A stretch of 64,000 nt of DNA, from the NCBI RefSeq assembly GCF_000740895.1, contig NC_025261.1, forward strand, positions 434,001 to 498,000. Direction: 5' to 3'. This DNA is from Theileria orientalis strain Shintoku (taxonomy: Eukaryota > Apicomplexa > Aconoidasida > Piroplasmida > Theileriidae). The notes beneath the pieces were generated by a model that was not told where the DNA came from, did no database searches, and was given only the letters and a program-made list of their open reading frames with translations. Both the position numbers and the translations under genes were made by a program. Below, one piece after another: positions 11,594 to 22,902 of the stretch. Position 1 is the stretch's first letter; each line of letters begins with the position of its first letter.

Positions 11594-14500
11594 TTATTTC
11601 TCTTCATCTGAGTCATCGAGTTTAAATGTTTTACCTCTTTGTCCTCCAGTACCCACTGAGGTGGCTGTTGGAATACCTTGCCCAGTATGCAGGGGCGTTG
11701 GACCCTGAGGTGTTCGTGTACCAGCTGCAGCCTGCCCAGGTTGAGCACCTGTCAGACCTTGTCCAGCATATGCAACATGACCGGCTTGGCCATGCTGAGC
11801 AACTGGTACACCTTGACTTGCTGGTACTGTAGGTTGTGTTACCACTGTTTGGGTCGCGGCTAGTGAGGGTTCCACGTGGAACGTGTGCCTGTGTGATGTG
11901 AAGTTTCTTCTGTAATATGAGTCTACTGTGTGGTTGCGCATGTGTTTCGAGGACTTATCACGTAAACTGTATTTTAGGAGAATTCCTTTTTTATCTGCAT
12001 TAGTTTCTAATGTGAATAGTTGGCCAGATTTCGGCTTAGCAAATCCATGATGATTCTCTATAGCAAGTGATACTGTTCTGTTTGTATCGTAATTTTCGTC
12101 CTTGTGTAATCTTACGAATACAGGAAATTGACTTAAATTTTCTATCAAGTTATATGGTACCCATCCATTGTTCACATAGTGCGAACATTTAATTTTAGTA
12201 AGTACATAATCGTCTCTGTTGTTCCAATTTACTTGGTAGTTGTACACATCATCTCTTGCTGATATGTTAAGGTTTGTGTCCGTCCTCACCAGTGGCTCCA
12301 AGTCAAGTTCAAGGTTCTTCTTTGCCACTACTGATGCTTGGAAACCTTGTGTTTGGTTTATTTGATATGAGTACAATTTTGTTGTTTTATCCCACTTTTC
12401 TATCTCCAATATTCTCAAAAGACCGGTTACGGTGACTTTATTATTAATAGCTCCTAAAACAGCCGCTCCGTTAACATCTACATTATTTTCTGTTTTTACT
12501 GATACATTAACCATCCTCGTGAACACATGGGCGTCATCCTGTAATAGGTCGTGCCCATTAAACTGTATTTTTCCTATTTTGTGCTCCAAGTCGTTTAGGA
12601 CTCTAACGTTGTACACTGTGCCGTACTTATATACTACAAAGTGATCGAAAGTAAACACAGTCTGCCCTTTATCATTTTGGTATATTTTCAATATGTCCAT
12701 TGGCAAAGAGACCTTTTGCTGTATTTCATATCCTATGTAGCCGTTCGCTGAACTCTCCTTATATGTTCTATGCCAACAGTCCAAGGTGTCACAATCTCTC
12801 AAGATGAAGAATGACTGCGTGTTTGTTGGCAATAACAATTCCCTCGAGCTCAGATCAGTGTCCAATGGCGCTATAACCTTCCCCTTAACTTCAATGTTCC
12901 CAAGCATCTTCCCGAAGAGATACTTGTATCTCATTCCGACCATGTAGTAGTCTCCCATGAACTTGATCTCAAATCCTGTCAACGACTCCATCATCATGTC
13001 GTTGATCCAGGTGTAGAATTCCATGATATCAAAAGTGACCACTTCCTTCGCTTTGGATACGAAAGTTTTTTCTCCTTGGAAGAATGAGTCCACCTTGACA
13101 AATGACTCTAGGAATCCATATCCGCGCCTCGTCACCGAGTACAGCTTCATCTCTTTGTCGTTCATGATCATGTACTGGTTTGATACATAGAACCTATTTG
13201 GGCACACCATGAACGTGTTATACGTCAGGGATCCCAATTTTTCCACGAACGAATTCGTCCTCACGAATAAATTTTCCCCTGACACTGTCCCGTACTTTGT
13301 TACGTTGGCCGTGATGTTGTTTAAATCCACCTTTACCACGTATTCTGGCAACAGATGGAGAGCCTTTCCTGCTCTGTTTAGGGTTGAGGGGTTCTTGGGA
13401 TCTCCTCCAGTCGGTCTAAACAAGTATTTATTAGACTCTCCGTTATAGTATTGGTCAAAAACCATGATTCCCTTTTCGTTTGTGTATATCTCTCTGTTGA
13501 ATATTATATCTGCGTCCCCTAGCAGAAGATTACCTCCCATATACAGATTCCCTATTCTGTAGTCTATGTTCTTAATCCTATATCTTGCGTTCGGCGTAAC
13601 TGACTCACCGATCAAAAGCGCCGAGTATTGTGGATCCTTGGTTTTTGGCACATCAGTCACATCAACTTCAATTGACGTTTTTTTGTGCTTAGTGAACGAT
13701 ATTTCATTGGCCCCCCTCCTCAGTATCGTCACAATGTAATAATTAGAATTCCTCGGTTTATCGTATATTGTTACATATTTAGCTTCCGCAAACTCCTCCA
13801 CTTTCACTGATATACACAGTGTGTTTTTATTTGAATATATTACGTTTTCGGCTTCCTGCACGTTAACCAGTACTGTTTTCTCATTGCACCCGTCATAGAA
13901 AAGGCAGTCATTTCCGCATGTCGATAACATTCTTTGGTACGAAGCTGACAATCTATCCAACCTCAGGGTCATTAATTTTCTTCCCGTCGCTTGCGTCGTT
14001 ACTTGCTTCAGGTCCTTTCCTAGGTCGAACGTCACATCTGTGATTAATCCAAATTTTGGGACTGTGTTCACCACAACTTTTCTGTCGTGTACTTTTATTG
14101 TTCTATAAAACACGTTCAACCCGTCCAGCAATACTGTGGCACCGCATTTGATTGCTCCCACAGTATGGTAGTTTTGCACCTTATAATATCTGCTTCCATC
14201 AATTTCAACTATTTCTGTTATATCCTGGCAGATGTCCACCTCTACTTGTGTAAAATCGAAATTTACGTAGTGGCCATCAGTGTTTTTTGCGTACCTATCC
14301 AGCAAGATGAGGTTATCGAAGAACGTGTGTATCTCGACAGTCTTGAAATATTGTGAATCATCACCTACTTGTTCAGACTGATCATATTCTAATGTATCAT
14401 GTTTTACAGCTTCTTCCAGGTCAGGATTGTGATCTCCCGTCTTGGGATATTTTACAACTCTGACGTATCTATATGTTGCTTTGGGGTCAGGATTTTCCGA

Positions 14501-14719
14501 AATTATGAGCGTACTATCGATTACTCTTCCAACACATTTATTATCCAATTTTGCCTCCTCTGAAACCACGATGTGATCATAATTCTTCTTCTTTGATTTT
14601 GTTAGTTCACTCGATAAATTAGCGATATTCACCTCCACAAAGTTTAGGTCTGTTAAAACTGGAGATTTAGACAGGAAAACTATTACACATATAAAAATAA
14701 ATCTAATAAGCGGCAACAT
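11594..14719 (-). CDS. Secreted Theileria-type repeat protein, possibly FAINT/DUF529-like
   Basis: A single exon of 1,041 residues with a clear signal peptide (MLPLIRFIFICVIVFLS). The body has no membrane segment and contains degenerate internal repeats built on a pattern like IGxxxxxGxxLLxDxxxxFxR: about residues 188-210, 389-412 and 735-760. Each repeat is preceded by a Tyr-rich strand segment. The repeat size and the beta-strand texture recall the FAINT (DUF529) domains of secreted Theileria proteins, but I cannot confirm the profile. The last 90 residues are Pro/Gln/Gly/Thr-rich and end in an acidic LDDSDEEK. No GPI signal is visible, so it is probably released or held in a secretory organelle. 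Confidence 0.75.
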   Translation of the reverse strand: MLPLIRFIFICVIVFLSKSPVLTDLNFVEVNIANLSSELTKSKKKNYDHIVVSEEAKLDNKCVGRVIDSTLIISENPDPKATYRYVRVVKYPKTGDHNPDLEEAVKHDTLEYDQSEQVGDDSQYFKTVEIHTFFDNLILLDRYAKNTDGHYVNFDFTQVEVDICQDITEIVEIDGSRYYKVQNYHTVGAIKCGATVLLDGLNVFYRTIKVHDRKVVVNTVPKFGLITDVTFDLGKDLKQVTTQATGRKLMTLRLDRLSASYQRMLSTCGNDCLFYDGCNEKTVLVNVQEAENVIYSNKNTLCISVKVEEFAEAKYVTIYDKPRNSNYYIVTILRRGANEISFTKHKKTSIEVDVTDVPKTKDPQYSALLIGESVTPNARYRIKNIDYRIGNLYMGGNLLLGDADIIFNREIYTNEKGIMVFDQYYNGESNKYLFRPTGGDPKNPSTLNRAGKALHLLPEYVVKVDLNNITANVTKYGTVSGENLFVRTNSFVEKLGSLTYNTFMVCPNRFYVSNQYMIMNDKEMKLYSVTRRGYGFLESFVKVDSFFQGEKTFVSKAKEVVTFDIMEFYTWINDMMMESLTGFEIKFMGDYYMVGMRYKYLFGKMLGNIEVKGKVIAPLDTDLSSRELLLPTNTQSFFILRDCDTLDCWHRTYKESSANGYIGYEIQQKVSLPMDILKIYQNDKGQTVFTFDHFVVYKYGTVYNVRVLNDLEHKIGKIQFNGHDLLQDDAHVFTRMVNVSVKTENNVDVNGAAVLGAINNKVTVTGLLRILEIEKWDKTTKLYSYQINQTQGFQASVVAKKNLELDLEPLVRTDTNLNISARDDVYNYQVNWNNRDDYVLTKIKCSHYVNNGWVPYNLIENLSQFPVFVRLHKDENYDTNRTVSLAIENHHGFAKPKSGQLFTLETNADKKGILLKYSLRDKSSKHMRNHTVDSYYRRNFTSHRHTFHVEPSLAATQTVVTQPTVPASQGVPVAQHGQAGHVAYAGQGLTGAQPGQAAAGTRTPQGPTPLHTGQGIPTATSVGTGGQRGKTFKLDDSDEEK

Positions 14720-14913
14720 AATAATATTTTACATGAATTATAGGATAAAACTATGATAAATCTCCGTCTAACAAGTTTAAATTTTGCCTTTGTTTCCAGA
14801 CCCCACCCCTTTGAATCCATTTAATATATTATTAACCATTAAATTGCAAAATGACTTTAAACACTATTAAAAACACTCAGCATCACCTTACAAACTCCAT
14901 TCATTATGCTAAT

Positions 14914-16378
14914 CTAGAGGTACTCATCCACTGTCTGTTTTAACTCAATATCACAGCTGGTGCCACTTAAAATTGTTTTCCATACCTGTACCTTCCACCT
15001 AAATTATTAACGTTTCAATCAGCACAGAACTGAGCGTTACCTTGGGATCTTGCCCAGTGAATCTACCAGTGTTTCCGTCCTTTCTGTCACCAACTTTGTT
15101 ACATCAATTGCAGCTAGGTGAAATCCCCAAGAGGCTTGAAAAAGTACTTCTGCCTAACAACACATTAACAACCGTTTCTATTATTTTAATAAATATAGTC
15201 ATACGTTGCACATTTTTGTTATTTTTGGCTCTATTTTCGAGTACAAATCCATGTTTCTGTATCCGAATCTTCCGAATGCCAAACAGGCAGCACTCAAGTC
15301 TGTACAATTTTTGTTTACACATTTGAACCAAAATCTCAGAACAGTTTCTATCACCAACTAACTACTGTTTAAAGCAATAAATTGTTAACATCTATCATTC
15401 CTATTTGATATATGTTGGCAAACCACAATAGTGTATATGCCTCCTACCTTTTTCGTTCAATTCTTCCATGTGGTCCATAAACTTCATATATACCTTTCTA
15501 CATATATTTACGTCTGTGTATCCTGCGTTATATAGGTTCCATAACACCTTTATGATGTCGAGAGCTAAAATTTGTTAATGTACATTATGGTGATTCTATT
15601 TAAGTTACAATCTATATTATCTACTATTAATACACAATTTTAGTAACATTGCTATAAGTTATATGCAATATGTCTATATTCTTCATAACTACTCGCTGAT
15701 TATACCATCAAGTGAATACAATATGTTTGGAACGTGCTGTGCCATTTTTTTGAAAAAATTTTTCTGAGTATTTAACTTTAACCTTCTCGACAACACCCAC
15801 AAACAATCCATAAACGCGTCTCTGCCCATTTCAGTCACTCTTTTTTGCAATTCTAGCACTGCGACCACATACTCTCCTACAGTCAATCATACAACACCCT
15901 TTTTACCTGTATCCTTATTATATATGTGAAACGATTTCAATATTGTTGCGATGTCTAACACACTCAGAATATGTATGGAATCTTTGAATCTTTTACTGTA
16001 TACTATCCAAAAACCCCTAGATTTACTGAGTAATCCCTTATTCTGCTCCTCAATTCCCCCTTCTTCTTCATTTTTGAATTCTCTATTCAATTCTTTATTC
16101 AAATCACTTTGATTTCCATCACCTTCTCGTTTATTTTCTGACTTATTTGGAGAATAATCTTCTATAAACTCCATTTGTTTCGGTGAATAGTTGCTTATCA
16201 GTTCGTATGCTGTTGTTTTTAGTTTATTTGAGTTTGCGAAACATAACACATTCCAATAATCTCTTCTTATTCTTCTCAGCTTAAATTTTATGAACCTATT
16301 CGGTCCGTCCTGTGTTAGCACTGGCAGTGGTTTACAGCTGGCATGGCCCGGTGCCAGCAGCCTTTTTGCGATTAACAT
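14914..16378 (-). CDS. Helical-repeat (HPR/FASTK-like) protein, likely mitochondrial
   Basis: Exons 16378-15907, 15876-15706 and 15564-15448 join cleanly; then come an exon of less certain left boundary (about 15340-15228), one at about 15175-15040, and a terminal exon ending in DEYL at 14914. The N-terminus MLIAKRLLAPGHA is basic and fits a mitochondrial presequence. Repeated helical pairs are visible: LDIIKVLWNLYNAGYTDV, then LSAACLAFGRFGYRNMD. This pattern is typical of the heptatricopeptide or FASTK-like repeats that are numerous in apicomplexans and bind fragmented mitochondrial rRNA. I do not see a C-terminal RAP domain. A role in organellar RNA metabolism is inferred. Confidence 0.6.
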
Positions 16379-16393
16379 TTTATGAAGCTGTAT

Positions 16394-17081
16394 TTATTTA
16401 AGACTGATGAATTGATATGATCTCCAAAACATAAGTCTTGCCCTTGCGATTTTCTTGAAACTTATTTTTGTTGTTTTAATACTTTCAAGCAGGTATATTC
16501 CCAGTGTATCGAAGCTATGCCTATATTTACATCATTACGGAATAACTAAATCATCTAAATATCAACATCAGGTTAGTAATATAAACAAACCTGTATAACC
16601 ATTTATTTAAAAAGCCTTTACGTTTTCCCGTTGTGGAATCTTTTATTGACTGCAGATACAGTTTATAAAAGTCGTGTACCGCAGGCTCCCTGGATGCTAC
16701 AAAATACAGCTCCGGACTCAAATTGTCATATATGGCGTACACTACTCTCTCTGCTCTTTCCAGAGATGATTTGTTTACATCCAATTCTGATTGACTTATT
16801 CCCAAATACTCACGCTCACTCCTAACTTGTGACGCTAAATAATAATAATTAAAAACGGTGGGATTCTATAAAATTAATGCATATACTCACCTATATTGTG
16901 TAATTTTTGTATATGTGTAGGGAATAATGATGGGTTTGCCAATGATTTTTCGTAGTTTGAGACCAGAGTATCCAATTCTTTACTTAAAACACCTGAACAC
17001 GATTTTTGGGCAAATAATGAAATTACTTTTTGAAAAATCAATTTTAGAAGCGTTCTGTCTAAGTATTTGCGATATTCTCAT
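16394..17081 (-). CDS. Small helical protein of unknown function
   Basis: About 175 residues in five exons, starting at ATG 17081 (MRISQILRQNASKI) and ending FISLK. One intron near the start is about 35 bp. The sequence is almost entirely predicted helix, with heptad-like stretches in the middle (SELDVNKSSLERAERVVYA) and a basic C-terminal helix (SFKKIARARLMFW). No membrane span, signal or known motif is visible. The helical bundle could be a tether or a SNARE-like N-terminal domain, but no SNARE core or tail anchor follows. I do not recognise it. Confidence 0.5.
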
Positions 17082-17215
17082 CAGAAAATAAAATTTAAAC
17101 CTTATTCTTGATTCCATATGTGGGTGCCATCAACAGTAACAGTTTATTTTAATTTTTAACTATAATTTTATCCGCGATTTCAATTCTATCAACACTTTTA
17201 TTTTCTTTTTTATAG

Positions 17216-18058
17216 ATGTACTCCGAGGTTGACGACCAGATAATTGCCCAGGGTGCTGAAGCTGTAAGTTTAATGTGTATTTACTATTCACTATTAATTA
17301 CACATTTTCCACCTGACTGTTTCTTTTAGATTGTCAAGAAGGTTAAATATCTTGGCAAGGTGTGTATCCTGAAACGGAGGCTCTTTAAGCCGTTTCGTCA
17401 CAAGACTCTCGACGAGAATCTGACCAAGAGTCGAATGGTCGCTGAATGCCGCAGCACTGCCAAGTTGAGGCGGCACGGCGTTTACGTGCCTGTCATTTAC
17501 CTCGTCGACTTCGATAAACGCGAAACCGTCTACGAGTTCATCCCCGGGGAGACCGTCAGTTCCATTTTGTCTAGGGGCCAGTTTAAGTACTACGATCTCA
17601 TTGGCGAGAACATTGCAAAAATGCACAACGCCAACATCATTCACGGCGATTTAACTACTAAAAACATGATAATGTGCAAGGGTCGCATTCTTTGTATTAT
17701 AGATTTCGGCCTCAGCTTCTTTTCTACTCTCGCTGAGGTATGTTATTTATTTTTACTTTTATTTTCAGGACAAAGCAGTTGATTTATATGTTTTAGAGCG
17801 TTGTTTGACTCCGGAAACTGTATACAACTACATAGATTATTTACCAGAGAGGCTTGTCACTTTTTCCTATAACCTCTCCTATTCATATCTATTCCACATG
17901 TTAGGTTACACATATATACTCACGCACTCTCTCTCACATTATTTCAGTTCCAGGATGTTCTTAATTCATACGAATCTCTTGTCAACGACTCCGAAGATGT
18001 CATTCGAAAACTCGACGAGGTTAGGCTTCGAGGTAGGAAGCGTGACCTTTCTGGCTAA
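17216..18058 (+). CDS. BUD32: Bud32/PRPK kinase of the KEOPS complex
   Basis: The first coding exon begins at ATG 17216 right after a tatag; further exons run from about 17329, about 17770 and about 17947 to the stop at 18058. Atypical kinase features are clear: the opening AQGAEAIV, the family segment KPFRHKTLDENLT, the catalytic HGDLTTKN, the IIDFGLS metal site and DKAVDLYVLER. The C-terminal tail KLDEVRLRGRKRDLSG is the signature end of the family. Bud32 works with Kae1, Cgi121 and Pcc1 to make threonylcarbamoyl-A37 in tRNAs. The boundary of the intron near 17850-17946 is uncertain because more than one donor keeps frame. Confidence 0.92.
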
Positions 18059-18205
18059 TCGTTTGTACCTTTTCAGTGGCAGAATATTTTAAAAACTTGT
18101 AATATACTATTTAATAGGCTGAATACTTTTTTAAAAGTTTGATTAATCATTAGTTTACCTTCTGCAATATGAATTCTAATATCTACTGACAGTTATTTTA
18201 CCATA

Positions 18206-19358
18206 TTATTTATTTTTAACTATTTTCGATATTGATTTAACCATTTCCTGTGCGTTGATATTCTTTCCATAGAATTCCAAAAACGTTCCATCCTTATCTA
18301 TATAATTATAATATATATCGCCGTTTACAAATCTATGCACTAATTGGGTGTTGATTTGATTAAAATAGAATATGAACATTCAGACTTACCCATTAGGTAG
18401 TGTATTATTGAGTGGTCCACCAGGTAGTCCTGTTCCGTTGCCTTTATGCCCTCGTTGTAGTATACTCGGAACTTTCTGGTAACGTTTTTTATCACCTCCT
18501 ATATAAAGTCTTAGAACAAACAGAGTGTGTAAATCTTTGATTACACTTGCAAATATTTTAGTGTACGAATAGTCAATCCTAGATATTTGTTTATTTTCCT
18601 TACTGGTGTTCCTGTCAGCGCCACTAGTCTTGGATGGTACTCCTTTACGTACTTTTTCAACAGCTGTGGTGTGTCTCTTTTCGGGTCAACTACACACTCG
18701 TATTCACTTCTTTCGTACCTGATATGAATATTGGTTGTACCACTGGCCCGAATTGCTTATCTAAACATAGTTGTTATCTTAAATCACCTCACCCAGTTGA
18801 CTAACAACTTGCGTTTGTTTATCCATTTCTTCTGGGCATATATCAGGGCAGTTGCAAAATCCTATTTATTTTTTCATTAATGGGCCTGTTTTAGAACGAA
18901 CCAAAGTATATTAGCTGGTATTTTCCCTTGAACTCCTCCGAGGATCTTGTTACGCCGTTCTGGTCCACCAGCTTATAGCTTCCTCCCAGTTGCGGCGTTC
19001 CATACCTCTCCTCCTTTACAATCGCTACATTTAACATCAGTTATAGACCAAAAAATACAGTTTTTTCCCATTTTAACCACTATTAGCTTTTGATTTCTTA
19101 CCAAGTTGTTGATTCTTCTTTCTGTTGAATGCGTAGTACACTCCTCCTCCTACCAATCTAAACTGCCTTTAATTTTCCATCTTTCCTACCCGCAGATTGC
19201 GATGTTTGCCAATGCTCCCTTGAACGTGATCTATATTTGTTTTTTTACATGATTCCACTCACTCTGATTCCTGGATTATTCTTCGTTGAATACAATCTAA
19301 CATTCTTTGGCACTCCTGTTATCATTCCTCTATTTAACACTCTGTTTATTAACAGCAT
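18206..19358 (-). CDS. SCO1: SCO1/SenC-like copper chaperone for cytochrome oxidase
   Basis: At least six exons between ATG 19358 and the stop at 18206. Exon 1 (19358-19263) encodes an Arg/Asn-rich mitochondrial presequence ([15 protein letters not shown]). A transmembrane helix follows ([18 protein letters not shown]), split by a mini-intron. Then come the thioredoxin-fold strands (KYQLIYFG), the copper-binding CXXXC in [12 protein letters not shown], a segment like [21 protein letters not shown] with LVALTGTP, and the copper-ligand His in [16 protein letters not shown]1 delivers copper to the CuA site of COX2 in the intermembrane space. It is convergent with BUD32 (148 bp between stops). 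Confidence 0.93.
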
Positions 19359-19749
19359 TTTATTTTACACTTTGTATTATTTTTTATCCTTTTCACCCCT
19401 ACTTGTTTACACATACCCTCCTTGTGATTCCGTTTCCCTCTTTTGCTCAACTACTTACACATCACTGTTTTTCCCATTACAAACACACACACTTACCCCC
19501 GTTGTTACACATATCTTGTTAGTGTACATTGTTTTATATATATATATATATAAACGTTTGGCTTACACACATGTTCGACTCCGTTTAATGTTTCATCGAT
19601 TATCACATCTATGTGTACTGGCCTACCACATACTTATCTACTTTTATCTTTACATTATCGCCGACTAGCTCTTTTACAGTGCTCTTACCCTCCCAGTGGG
19701 TTACTCGAGCACACTTCCTTAAGGAAGTCTTAATAGCTTCGTCTCCTCG
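19359..19749. other. Spacer between SCO1 start and Hsp110 stop
   Basis: Both neighbours are on the minus strand. The stretch must hold the Hsp110 3' UTR and the SCO1 promoter. It includes a (TA)n tract and, next to the Hsp110 stop and in the same frame, a 46-codon open segment (19749-19609) without its own ATG; see findings. I see no separate gene. Confidence 0.5.
19536..19552. repeat. (TA)n microsatellite
   Basis: About 17 bp of alternating TA in the spacer between the SCO1 start and the Hsp110 stop. It has no visible function. Confidence 0.8.
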
Positions 19750-22700
19750 TCATGGTATTTCCTGTGCTTCCATGAACTCGCTGTCGTCCCTGTTTCCCTC
19801 CTCTGCGTCCTCCATTTCTTCGTTCTCCTCTTCGCCATCCTTTTTCTCTTCGCTCTTCGTTTCCTTGCTCTTCGGCTCCTCCACCACCTTATACTTCTTT
19901 ATTAGGTGTTCCATTTCATTTTTCAGCAGGTTAATTTGCTCCTCCAGCTGTTCCATTGTGTACAGCGGGTTATTGTACTTCGGCATGTTCTTTTCCTTTT
20001 CCACCAGCTCCATCGTCGTGTTGTTCAGTCCGTTAATCCTGTTTGCCACTTCTGCTCTTTCTCCTTCCGGCACGTTCGTCCAGTCTCCTTCCCTTCCCAC
20101 TGCGTAGTCGTATATTTGCTTCAGTCTCGTGAAGAAGTTTCCCAGGTTCTGCTCCTTGTTCGTGTACACTCTGTAGTTATTTTCCACTGGTTCAAACATT
20201 GTTGACAGGCTGTTGTGCTTCGCTTCAAAATCTGCCAGAGTTCCCAGTCTGTTTTCGTAGAGCCAGTTTTCCACTTCATCCAATTTTTTAAGCATGTGTG
20301 CCTGCACCTTCCCCTCCACGAACTCTACGTGCGTGTTATTCAACTTATCTCTTGCTGCGTACACGTACGTTTCCAGGTCATTAAGTGTCTTCAGTCTTAT
20401 CGTCTCGTTCATGTCCTTTCTTCTCTGGTTTGCTTCGTTTGTTGCCAATTGTTCCAGGTCAAACTTATATGGCGACACTACGCACACATCCAATCCTCTG
20501 CAGTATGATAGCAGACTTCCTGTTTCATCGAATTGAAACTTTACTATCCATCCGTTTGCGTCCTTATCTATCTTTGGCACTCCCTCCTCTTTATTACCTT
20601 CATTCTTACTACATTCCTTTTCCACTTTATTAAGGTACTTTTCTACGTCTTCTTCTTCCTTTTCTGATTGACTCTTTTCTCCTTCCTTACCTTCCTCCTT
20701 TTCCGCCTTTTCTCCTTCATTTCCTGGTGCCGGTACTGCCGTCAGTGTGTACTGGAATGTCGGGAGCTGGTGTCTACTATTTACTCTTGGGTCATCAAAT
20801 GACGACAACACTGTGAACGGCGGCTCAAATGGCACTCTCAACACATACACTTCACTCTTGCTACTTCCTACTTCTGCCACTACTATCCTTTCCACCTTTT
20901 GCCTATATTTTTATTAGTTTTATCTCCAACATAATTCTATTTACTTAATTCTTTGTTACTAATTTATCCACATATTGTAACATATACTAGAGCAACATCA
21001 ATATCTACCAACTGTCTGTATCATCAATATCTACCAACTGTCTGTACCATCAATATCTAATACCAGTATCTATGACTAAATAATCTATGCTTTCGTACAT
21101 TTGTGTGAATGGCCCTAAACCTGGAAGTGCACTCACGCTAAGTGGTCTCCTCAGCTTTTCTACCACGTTATATTTTCTAACCATGTAGTGTTTACTGTTG
21201 ATCGCTCCCTAAAAACCATTTCAATTAAATTCATCAACCAATATCAATACTTATCCCATATCTATTAAACTCTCTACTATGTTACCTGTAGTACGCATCC
21301 TCTTGCCACCGATTCATCTGCGTTGAGTGTCTTGCTTATTGGCTTGTTGAACACTGTCGATATCAGTGCTTGTATGCACGGCACTCTCGTTATTCCTCCC
21401 ACCACTTCCACCGAGTGTATTGCGTCTTGCGTTCTTCCTGACTCTCTGAGTGCTGTTGTCAGTAGTTCCGAGAGCCTCGGTAAAAATTCCTTAGAGCACA
21501 TGCTTTCAAATTCCTCTCTCTTCACGTTGCCTAATCATTTTTGTTATTATTGTTGTTAATGTTATAGTTAATGTTATTATTGTTGTTAATGTTATTATTG
21601 TTAATGTTATAGTTATTGTTACTATCATGGTTATTATATCATCACTATGACTATTATTGTTACTGTAAATATAAACATATACCTAACTATTAGTCTCATA
21701 CTGTTTATCTGGCTACTTTTCTATCACCGTCTACTTATTGCTCTTTTAAAACAATGATTATCTCTACCTGTTCTAACCTGTTAGGTCGTAGTCTTCCATT
21801 AGACACTCCAGTGAGTATGACGAGTCCGAGTTCGCCGAGAGCACTCTTTTCACCTTCGACGCTACTGCTTCCACCTTCAGCCTCGTCTTGTTGTTCGCCA
21901 GAGGGTCCAACTTATATTTTTTGCTGAACTCTTGGCACATCTCCCTCATGAGCATGCACTCCAGGTACCTTCCTCCCAGGTCTCTGTCCGAGACTTCCGA
22001 GAGGACTACGCAGTAGCTTGCGAAGAAGTCCACCAGTGCCACTGTCGTGTGCGAGTGTCCTACGTTGACAAGTGCCACTGTTGTTGCTGTTTCGTCGCTG
22101 AGCTGCTTCAGTCTGTACATTCCGTAGTCCATTGCCATTGCGAACCCTTCTGAGATTAATCTCAGGCAGTTTGAGCCCGTTGCTCTCACTGATGCCACCA
22201 TCAGGTTCTTTTGGTACTCCGAGAACCAGCTTGGGTGCGACATCACTACTTCTCTGCACACTCCTCCCGTGTACTTCTCTGCCAACTCCGTCAAATAACT
22301 CAGGTATCCTGTCAGCACTGCTAACGCTGACACTGTCGTCGTTTTACCTCCATTTGTTACCTACATTTACGTGATCGATGTAACTAAATATGCCATTTTA
22401 TTTAAATTTACTATTTATCCTCTATTATTTAATCATTTTACCTGATATGCCAAGTGTCCCTTTTCATCAACTGTAAATGCTGTTGAATTAAAGAATTTAT
22501 CTAGTTCTGTAACGTTCCAGTGGTCTTCGCTTGTACTAAGCCCTAACACATTTAAAAATCCTCTACAGGTATTTCTAAAATTTGAGACTATTTGAGTATT
22601 TGCTTGATCTCCAAAAATTCTTTGTAAATCACCGTACGACACGCACGTTCTAAACGTTAATTAATAATTTTTTCAGATTCCATTGTGTTTACATTATATT

Positions 22701-22902
22701 ACAGCCAGGATTTCAATACATAAATTTTACGACAATGTCGGAAAATATATTTATTATAACATATTTGCATAAAAATATTCATTTTTGAAACTTACGGTGT
22801 ATATCTTTGAGATACGTCGTTTAGTACAATATCTATTGCTCCTCGGAGGATTGTTGCAACGGTCGATGTAGAAGATCCCACATCTACACCTAATACTGGC
22901 AT
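19750..22902 (-). CDS. Hsp110-type HSP70 nucleotide exchange factor
   Basis: Six exons, approximately 22902-22798, 22661-22433, 22362-21773, 21535-21277, 21206-21100 and 20905-19750. The N-terminal ATPase lobe opens with VLGVDVGSSTSTVA and IVLNDVSQRYTP; the phosphate-2 region appears as ALVNVGHSHTTVALVDF and the adenosine region as VEVVGGITRVPCIQ. The Asp/Gly pattern and the lack of HSP70 EEVD end point to the Hsp110 branch. The C-terminal part has a beta domain with an acidic Glu/Lys insertion (about EGEKAEKEEGKEG), then a long helical domain and an acidic tail ending EAQEIP. Hsp110 exchanges nucleotide on cytosolic HSP70 and holds unfolded clients. The junction between the 21.1-kb and 20.9-kb exons is uncertain. 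Confidence 0.88.
20996..21061. repeat. 26-bp tandem repeat in an Hsp110 intron
   Basis: Two full copies and a partial third of a 26-bp unit (start catcaatatctaccaactgt). It lies within the intron preceding the last Hsp110 exon. Confidence 0.85.
21540..21640. repeat. Degenerate trinucleotide/hexanucleotide tract
   Basis: A run of ttgttaatgttattattgtt-like motifs with variants, inside an Hsp110 intron. It is simple-sequence expansion with no coding sense. Confidence 0.75.

Noticed and set aside
19237..19668. Plus-strand ORF rich in Tyr, Phe and His
   Set aside because: It overlaps SCO1 exon 1 and spacer, has T-rich codon bias of AT spacer and no sensible motif.
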